The notes under the pieces were generated by a model. That model was given only the letters and a program-made list of their open reading frames with translations. It made no database searches and was not told the origin of the DNA. Shown piece after piece: positions 59,401 through 64,000 of a stretch of 64,000 nucleotides of DNA. This DNA comes from Cryptomeria japonica (taxonomy: Eukaryota > Streptophyta > Pinopsida > Cupressales > Cupressaceae): assembly GCF_030272615.1 (NCBI RefSeq), contig NC_081407.1:379152179-379216178 (forward strand). The letters run 5' to 3'. Numbering within the stretch: position 1 is the stretch's first letter; every line of letters begins with the position of its first letter. A program made the position numbers and the translations under genes.

Positions 59401-61724
59401 TGGAAAACAGGGGAAATATATTACGTTTTAGCATGTTTTTCGCAGTAACAGTGTTTGGTGTTGGAGTGGAGGCTGGAGATAGTCTTCTGTTGGGTGCCTC
59501 GCTTAGTGGAAATCAAACAATAATTTCAAAGAATGGCACATTTGAGTTGGGATTCTTTAGCCCAAATGGAAGCAACTGGTATATTGGCATCTGGTATGCC
59601 AAAATACCAGAGAAGACGTATGTTTGGGTGGCCAATAGGGCGACTCCAGCGACAAACCGGTCAGGCGTTTTGAAGCTGTCGCCAGAAGGTAATCTGGTAC
59701 TGTTCGATGCAGAGGGTGCATCTATTTGGTCAGTCAACACAACAAACAAGGCCTCCCGAGCTGTGATATTGGATTCTGGTAATTTTCTAGTTCTGAGAGA
59801 TGGCAATAAATCTGAAACTGTTTGGCAGAGTTTCGACAATCCGGTGGATACCTGGTTGCCCGGGATGACGTTCGGTGGGCAGCAAAAGCTTGTCTCTTGG
59901 AAAAACTCATTCGATCCCGCTCCTGGGCTTTTTTTCTTCCACGCGGATTCGTCTGGGGCCAAGCAATTCGTGCTGAAATGGAACAATTCTGTACAGTATT
60001 GGGAAAGCGGGATTTGGGACGGTAAAATTTATAGTGAAATGCCAGAAATTGCAGACGAACGTCAGTTCATTTTCATTGTTGAAAGTAATAGCTCAGGTTT
60101 GTTTCAAAGTTATAAGTTGAATCCTCACTTCAATGCAGTCACTCGTATCCTCCTGACTAAGTTCGGACAAGTGCAAGTGTATGCATTCGATGGCAGTAAT
60201 TGGAGCATGTTCTTTTCTGTGCCCAGAGATGGATGCGCCTTATATGGTACCTGTGGTGCATACGGAACCTGCGACTCCAGAAATCTTCAGCTTTGTAGCT
60301 GCGGGGAAGGCTTCAAACCCAAAGACGATCGCGCCTGGCGTTCGCAAGATTGGGCGTCCAGTGGCTGTGTTCCGCAGAGTCCGTTAAACTGTAGCACCGA
60401 CCGATTTATCGACCTTGGTGTGCTGTTGCCTGATGATTACTCTTCCTCACACCCTGCCTCCACGAAGAAAGATTGCCAGAAAGCCTGCCTCCACAACTGC
60501 TCATGCACCGCGTTTGCTTTCAATCCGCCTTCAGGGCCTTGCCAAACCTGGTCCAGAGATTTGCTGAACATGCGGTATTCAACTCCATCAAAAAGCAATT
60601 CAAATGTCTTCATTAGAGTAGGTGCCTCTCAACTTTCTACGAAACGCAAAAGCCCGAGTACTGTGCGCGTAGTGTTTGGTATTGTTGGTGCACTCACCGT
60701 CGTTCTGGGTATATCTTCAATTTTTATTTGGCGGAGGCATCAGCTGCGGTCGATGGACAGGCCTGAAGATCTCTCCAACTCTTTTCTCAAAGTGTTTAGT
60801 TACAAGGAATTGAAAATTGCAACAAGGAATTTCAGGTCTAAATTGGGGAGCGGAGGATTTGGCTCGGTGTTCAAAGGATCTCTACCAGACGGTACGCTTG
60901 TGGCCGTAAAAAAAATGCGGGGTTCAAGACAAGATGAGAAGCAATTCAGAGCGGAAATCAGTTCACTTGGAAGCATACAACATGTCAGTTTAGTAAGGCT
61001 TCGAGGGTTTTGTGTAGAAGGATCGAGACGGTTGCTGATTTATGATTATATGCCCAATGGCTCTTTGAATTCCTTATTGTTTAAGAGTAACTGCAAAAAT
61101 AGAGGAGAGATACTCGACTGGAAGACCCGATTTGAGATCGCACTAGGCACTGCAAGAGGGTTACTTTATCTCCACGAAGAATGTATAGATTGCATCATTC
61201 ACTGCGATGTTAAGCCCGAAAACATTCTGCTGGACAGTAATTTGTCACCACACTTGGCCGATTTTGGGCTGGCAAAGCTTATGGGTAGAGATCTTAGCCG
61301 CGTTCTGACCACCACAAGAGGAACGAGAGGGTACTTGGCTCCAGAGTGGATATCCGGTCTTCCCATCACTCCCAAAGTTGACGTCTACAGTTTTGGTATG
61401 ACGCTCTTGGAAATCATTTCTGGGCGAAGAAATCTAGACTTAACCGTGCAAGATTCAAGTTTGTATTACTTTCCCCCGTGGGCTGCAACTCAAATTCAGC
61501 AGGGGAAGATGATTCATATTGTGGAGGAGGGTGTTGCAGAGGCAGCAGACATGGAAGAGGTGAGAAGAGCATGTGTTGTAGCGTTCTTATGCATTCAAGA
61601 GGACGAGGAAGTGAGGCCTAGTATGAGGCAAGTGGTGCAGATGCTGGAAGGGAAGATGGAGCTTCAAACTCCGCAGATTCCGAGCTCTGCGGTTAGACCA
61701 GCACAGCACGACACTAGCAGCTAG
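59400..61724 (+). CDS. G-type (S-domain) lectin receptor-like serine/threonine kinase, intact
   Basis: A single-pass plasma-membrane receptor kinase of 774 residues with no intron, resembling the Arabidopsis At2g19130 group. A signal peptide (1-25, ending VEA) precedes the B-lectin domain (about 30-150, with GTFELGFFSPNGSNWYIGIW), the S-locus domain (about 195-275), EGF-like cysteines (279-301) and PAN (about 335-405, C359, C363, C367, C369, C381). The membrane helix is 424-444, followed by RRHQLR. Kinase: Gly loop GSGGFGSV (483-490), Lys504, HCDVKPEN (601-608, Asp603), DFG (621-623), APE (647-649). Cys in place of Arg before the catalytic Asp makes it a non-RD kinase, a class often linked with immune signalling. 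The ligand is unknown. The ATG at 59400 is chosen for its signal peptide and leader. An AATAAA lies at 61889. It is the only intact member in the window. Confidence 0.96.
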   Translation: MENRGNILRFSMFFAVTVFGVGVEAGDSLLLGASLSGNQTIISKNGTFELGFFSPNGSNWYIGIWYAKIPEKTYVWVANRATPATNRSGVLKLSPEGNLVLFDAEGASIWSVNTTNKASRAVILDSGNFLVLRDGNKSETVWQSFDNPVDTWLPGMTFGGQQKLVSWKNSFDPAPGLFFFHADSSGAKQFVLKWNNSVQYWESGIWDGKIYSEMPEIADERQFIFIVESNSSGLFQSYKLNPHFNAVTRILLTKFGQVQVYAFDGSNWSMFFSVPRDGCALYGTCGAYGTCDSRNLQLCSCGEGFKPKDDRAWRSQDWASSGCVPQSPLNCSTDRFIDLGVLLPDDYSSSHPASTKKDCQKACLHNCSCTAFAFNPPSGPCQTWSRDLLNMRYSTPSKSNSNVFIRVGASQLSTKRKSPSTVRVVFGIVGALTVVLGISSIFIWRRHQLRSMDRPEDLSNSFLKVFSYKELKIATRNFRSKLGSGGFGSVFKGSLPDGTLVAVKKMRGSRQDEKQFRAEISSLGSIQHVSLVRLRGFCVEGSRRLLIYDYMPNGSLNSLLFKSNCKNRGEILDWKTRFEIALGTARGLLYLHEECIDCIIHCDVKPENILLDSNLSPHLADFGLAKLMGRDLSRVLTTTRGTRGYLAPEWISGLPITPKVDVYSFGMTLLEIISGRRNLDLTVQDSSLYYFPPWAATQIQQGKMIHIVEEGVAEAADMEEVRRACVVAFLCIQEDEEVRPSMRQVVQMLEGKMELQTPQIPSSAVRPAQHDTSS

Positions 61725-62556
61725 AGCGATGGTAATGGTATTAGTTAGAATAATGTTAGAATAATTTAAGGGGATAATACATTCTAAAATGTAGAGGCAC
61801 CTTTATTTAAGCTTAAACTTAGATGTATTTAATATACCTATTTCTATAAATTCATGTGTGTTACTATTTTGTTTGTGTAAATTTAGTAAATAAATTATAA
61901 ACTTTAGTTGTATTTTTTTATTTTTTTATTTTGTTTTAAGATTTATTTTATTATTAAAAATATTAATAATTTCTGTAATTAAATGATTGTAAAATTTAAA
62001 ATATTTTTTTTGTAATTAGTTTTGAATGGTTTTATGAGAGGGTTTAATGGTTAAGCTGATATTTTTTAAATAGTGTTTTATTTTTTATTTGCATGTGGTT
62101 GATGTGATATTAAAAGATTGGTAGGTTGTCTCATGTAAAAATCTCATAGTTGTGTCACCCTTTAATAAGTGTTATTATTTTAACTCTTTCATTTTAGCTA
62201 TAGTTCATTCTATATGTACTAGAGAAGCTTTACCATAAGTGATCTTAGCATCTAGTTTTTCGACTCTATTAAATATTTTATCATTTAAAAAATCTAAATT
62301 AAATTGTATGAGCAATTTTTTTTCTGTATATTATAAGCTCTTTGAATTGTCTTTAAATTAAATTTATATTTTATTTTTATTTAAATTATATTTATTTATT
62401 TTATCTCAACACTATTTTGATTAGGTACTCATTTTTTAACTATCCCACAACTTACTAGGATACATGTGAGTTGAATGGGTTGTAATTTGTCCTCATTTTC
62501 TTTCATATTTCTGTTGACATGTTTTACACTTCAAATGCTATTGCAATATCTCTCAC
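61725..62556. other. 3' flank of the intact receptor gene
   Basis: AT-rich. It holds a possible poly(A) signal at 61889-61894 and a short repeat (62017-62255) matching 19535-19775. No gene is seen. Confidence 0.55.
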
Positions 62557-64000
62557 TTTGGTTGAATTTTTTTGTTGTTACTCAAAGAGAAAATTGCATG
62601 AATATTGTAAAATATTTATTTTAGATCATCATCAACTATTGATACATCTAATTTATACATTGATTAGTGCATCTTCTAATTGATCAAAAGATCAGTGAAT
62701 CTATCAATAGTGCTTGAATGTGCTTGAGGATGTCTGAAGGATTTTATATTGCCGTTGCAAGCCTTACCAGTGTTTCTCAACATAATCAAGTTTTTAATTT
62801 TTAAATATAGGCGAATCAAGAGAAGCCCTTTTCAAAGATATTGAAACCTTGATTTTTCAAAGGTCAAAATTATTGGGTTGAGGCCAAAACTAAAAAATGA
62901 ATAAATTACAAATCACACATGTAGACAGATTGAAAGTTTAAAATGAGAAAGAATGTGCGAAGATCTTTACAATATAAGCTTGATCTTCTACAAAGAATTA
63001 TTGTAAACCATCAATAATTTCCTTTCATCCTTCAACTCCAACATTACTTTGATACTAATGTAGGCCTAGGAGTGATACACAAATAAAATAATTATAAAAT
63101 AAAATGGGCAATATATTAGAAAATAAGTGAACTAGGCAAAACCAAAAAAAAGGTGTTTCATTGATTTAATGCAACAACTTCAAATAGGTGATATAATTTT
63201 AAAAATAGAATAATATAACCAAAACTAACATCCTAACCACAATAAAAATGTTATATCTTATCAATGTAACAAAAGCTAAAGGCTACCCAACATTCCCCCC
63301 TTATTACATTAATCCAAATAAGCATGGAACATTGTAAGATTTGAATGCAACCCTTCTAGAAAATTTGATTGAGCACCTCCACCAATTCTCCTTACTCAAG
63401 AAATACTAGAATAACTCTATTCTAGTGGATCTCCTAATTTTAGAACTTGCAAACCTCTTTACAACATGAGAGAACGTAAAGTGTCCCCAATCTCCTTGCA
63501 CAATAAGAGAATAAATCTACTCTAAAATTTCACATCTCTTTAAAGTGTTACAAATCCCTCCTTAGTGTTGCACATTAGAGAACAACCATCTTCTAAAAGT
63601 CCACATCACCAAGCATGTCAAATCCCTCCACTATTGTATGAAATATCCTTAACCAAATGTGAATACGTTAAATGCACTCACACGAAATATAAAGATGCTA
63701 GGCCACCCATTTTGTAAATACTCACAAGAAATATTAAGATTCCCAACCTCCTTTTCGAAGGGACACAAATAAGGTGATTTTCATACAATGAATCATCCTT
63801 AAGCAAGAAGCCAGCTAAGAATGATAGACATCCTCCTACCTCCATTTCCTCCCATCGGTTATTTGACTATCTTTACATTCTAAAGGATATATTCATCCTC
63901 ACAATAATGATGCATTGAATCTTCCTTATGCACTTCAAAACTACAAAATTCTATTTCATCTTCATTCATAGTAGGAACTTTATTTTTCTCCAAATTACCA
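62557..64000 (+). repeat. Segment C, copy 2 (continues past the window end)
   Basis: It aligns with 16862-19085 in the same orientation but lacks the 0.79-kb LTR-like insert there; the empty site lies near 63085. The alignment still holds at 64000, so the true end is outside the window. No coding potential is seen. Confidence 0.82.

Larger units (their letters stand above)
58637..59494 (+). repeat. 429-bp tandem duplication of the receptor promoter and 5' coding end
   Basis: Unit 1 is 58637-59065 and unit 2 is 59066-59494, each running from AGGAGGAGAAAA to CTTCTGTTGGG. Only about seven substitutions separate them, so the duplication is recent compared with the pseudogenes. Each unit contains the upstream region, TATA-like box, leader, ATG and first 32 codons. 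The intact gene continues from unit 2 (GGG then TGCCTCG); unit 1 runs straight into unit 2. Confidence 0.97.

Noticed and set aside
59513-59986. 157-codon frame on the minus strand opposite the receptor gene
   Set aside because: It is the antisense shadow of the B-lectin coding region; the same shadow appears opposite the pseudogenes.

Overview
This window is nuclear DNA from a seed plant with a large, repeat-rich, gene-poor genome. A conifer is the best guess, from AT-rich spacers, many decayed LINE and LTR elements, and an intronless lectin receptor kinase family. That is an inference; the sequence alone does not fix the species. One gene looks fully intact: a G-type (S-domain) lectin receptor-like kinase of 774 codons at 59400-61724 (+). 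Three broken relatives lie at 11606-13731 (+), 21852-22140 (+, fragment) and 34480-36841 (-), so the window is a birth-and-death cluster of one receptor family. Other host-derived remains are a PPR-type pseudogene (1240-1970, -) and a CYP94-like cytochrome P450 pseudogene (44893-48995, -).

Layout. 1-2.7 kb: PPR remnant and unassigned DNA. 2.7-10.2 kb: segment A, split by a 4.46-kb LINE. 10.2-11.3 kb: CT microsatellites and a 98-bp tandem repeat. 11.6-13.7 kb: receptor kinase pseudogene 1. 13.9-23.8 kb: telomere-like degenerate repeats, segment C with a solo-LTR-like insert, and receptor fragment 4. 23.8-28.2 kb: a LINE in reverse orientation with a 14-bp target duplication, itself carrying an LTR-like insert with an ~82-bp repeat array. 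30.7-33.1 kb: an LTR element with gag only. 34.5-36.9 kb: receptor pseudogene 2. 37.5-39.8 kb: 3' part of an LTR element with a long coiled-coil frame. 39.8-42.6 kb: segment B, the partner of A, with a 61-bp-arm foldback. 42.7-44.4 kb: a short LINE with a 15-bp target duplication. 44.9-49.0 kb: the P450 pseudogene, interrupted by a three-LTR miniature element. 49.5-57 kb: mostly repeats. 57.0-58.5 kb: a miniature LTR element with an acidic frame. 58.6-61.7 kb: a 429-bp tandem promoter duplication leading into the intact receptor kinase. 62.6-64.0 kb: second copy of segment C.

The most unusual signal is a LINE lineage, present three times, that carries an extra reading frame after its RNase H domain: a conserved globular domain, an acidic or low-complexity linker and a coiled coil, ending at a non-poly(A) 3' terminus. 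An empty-site comparison and two sets of target-site duplications show that this frame belongs to the LINE. The second is the head-to-tail duplication of promoter plus start codon in front of the only intact receptor gene, which creates a 45-codon upstream frame encoding a signal peptide.
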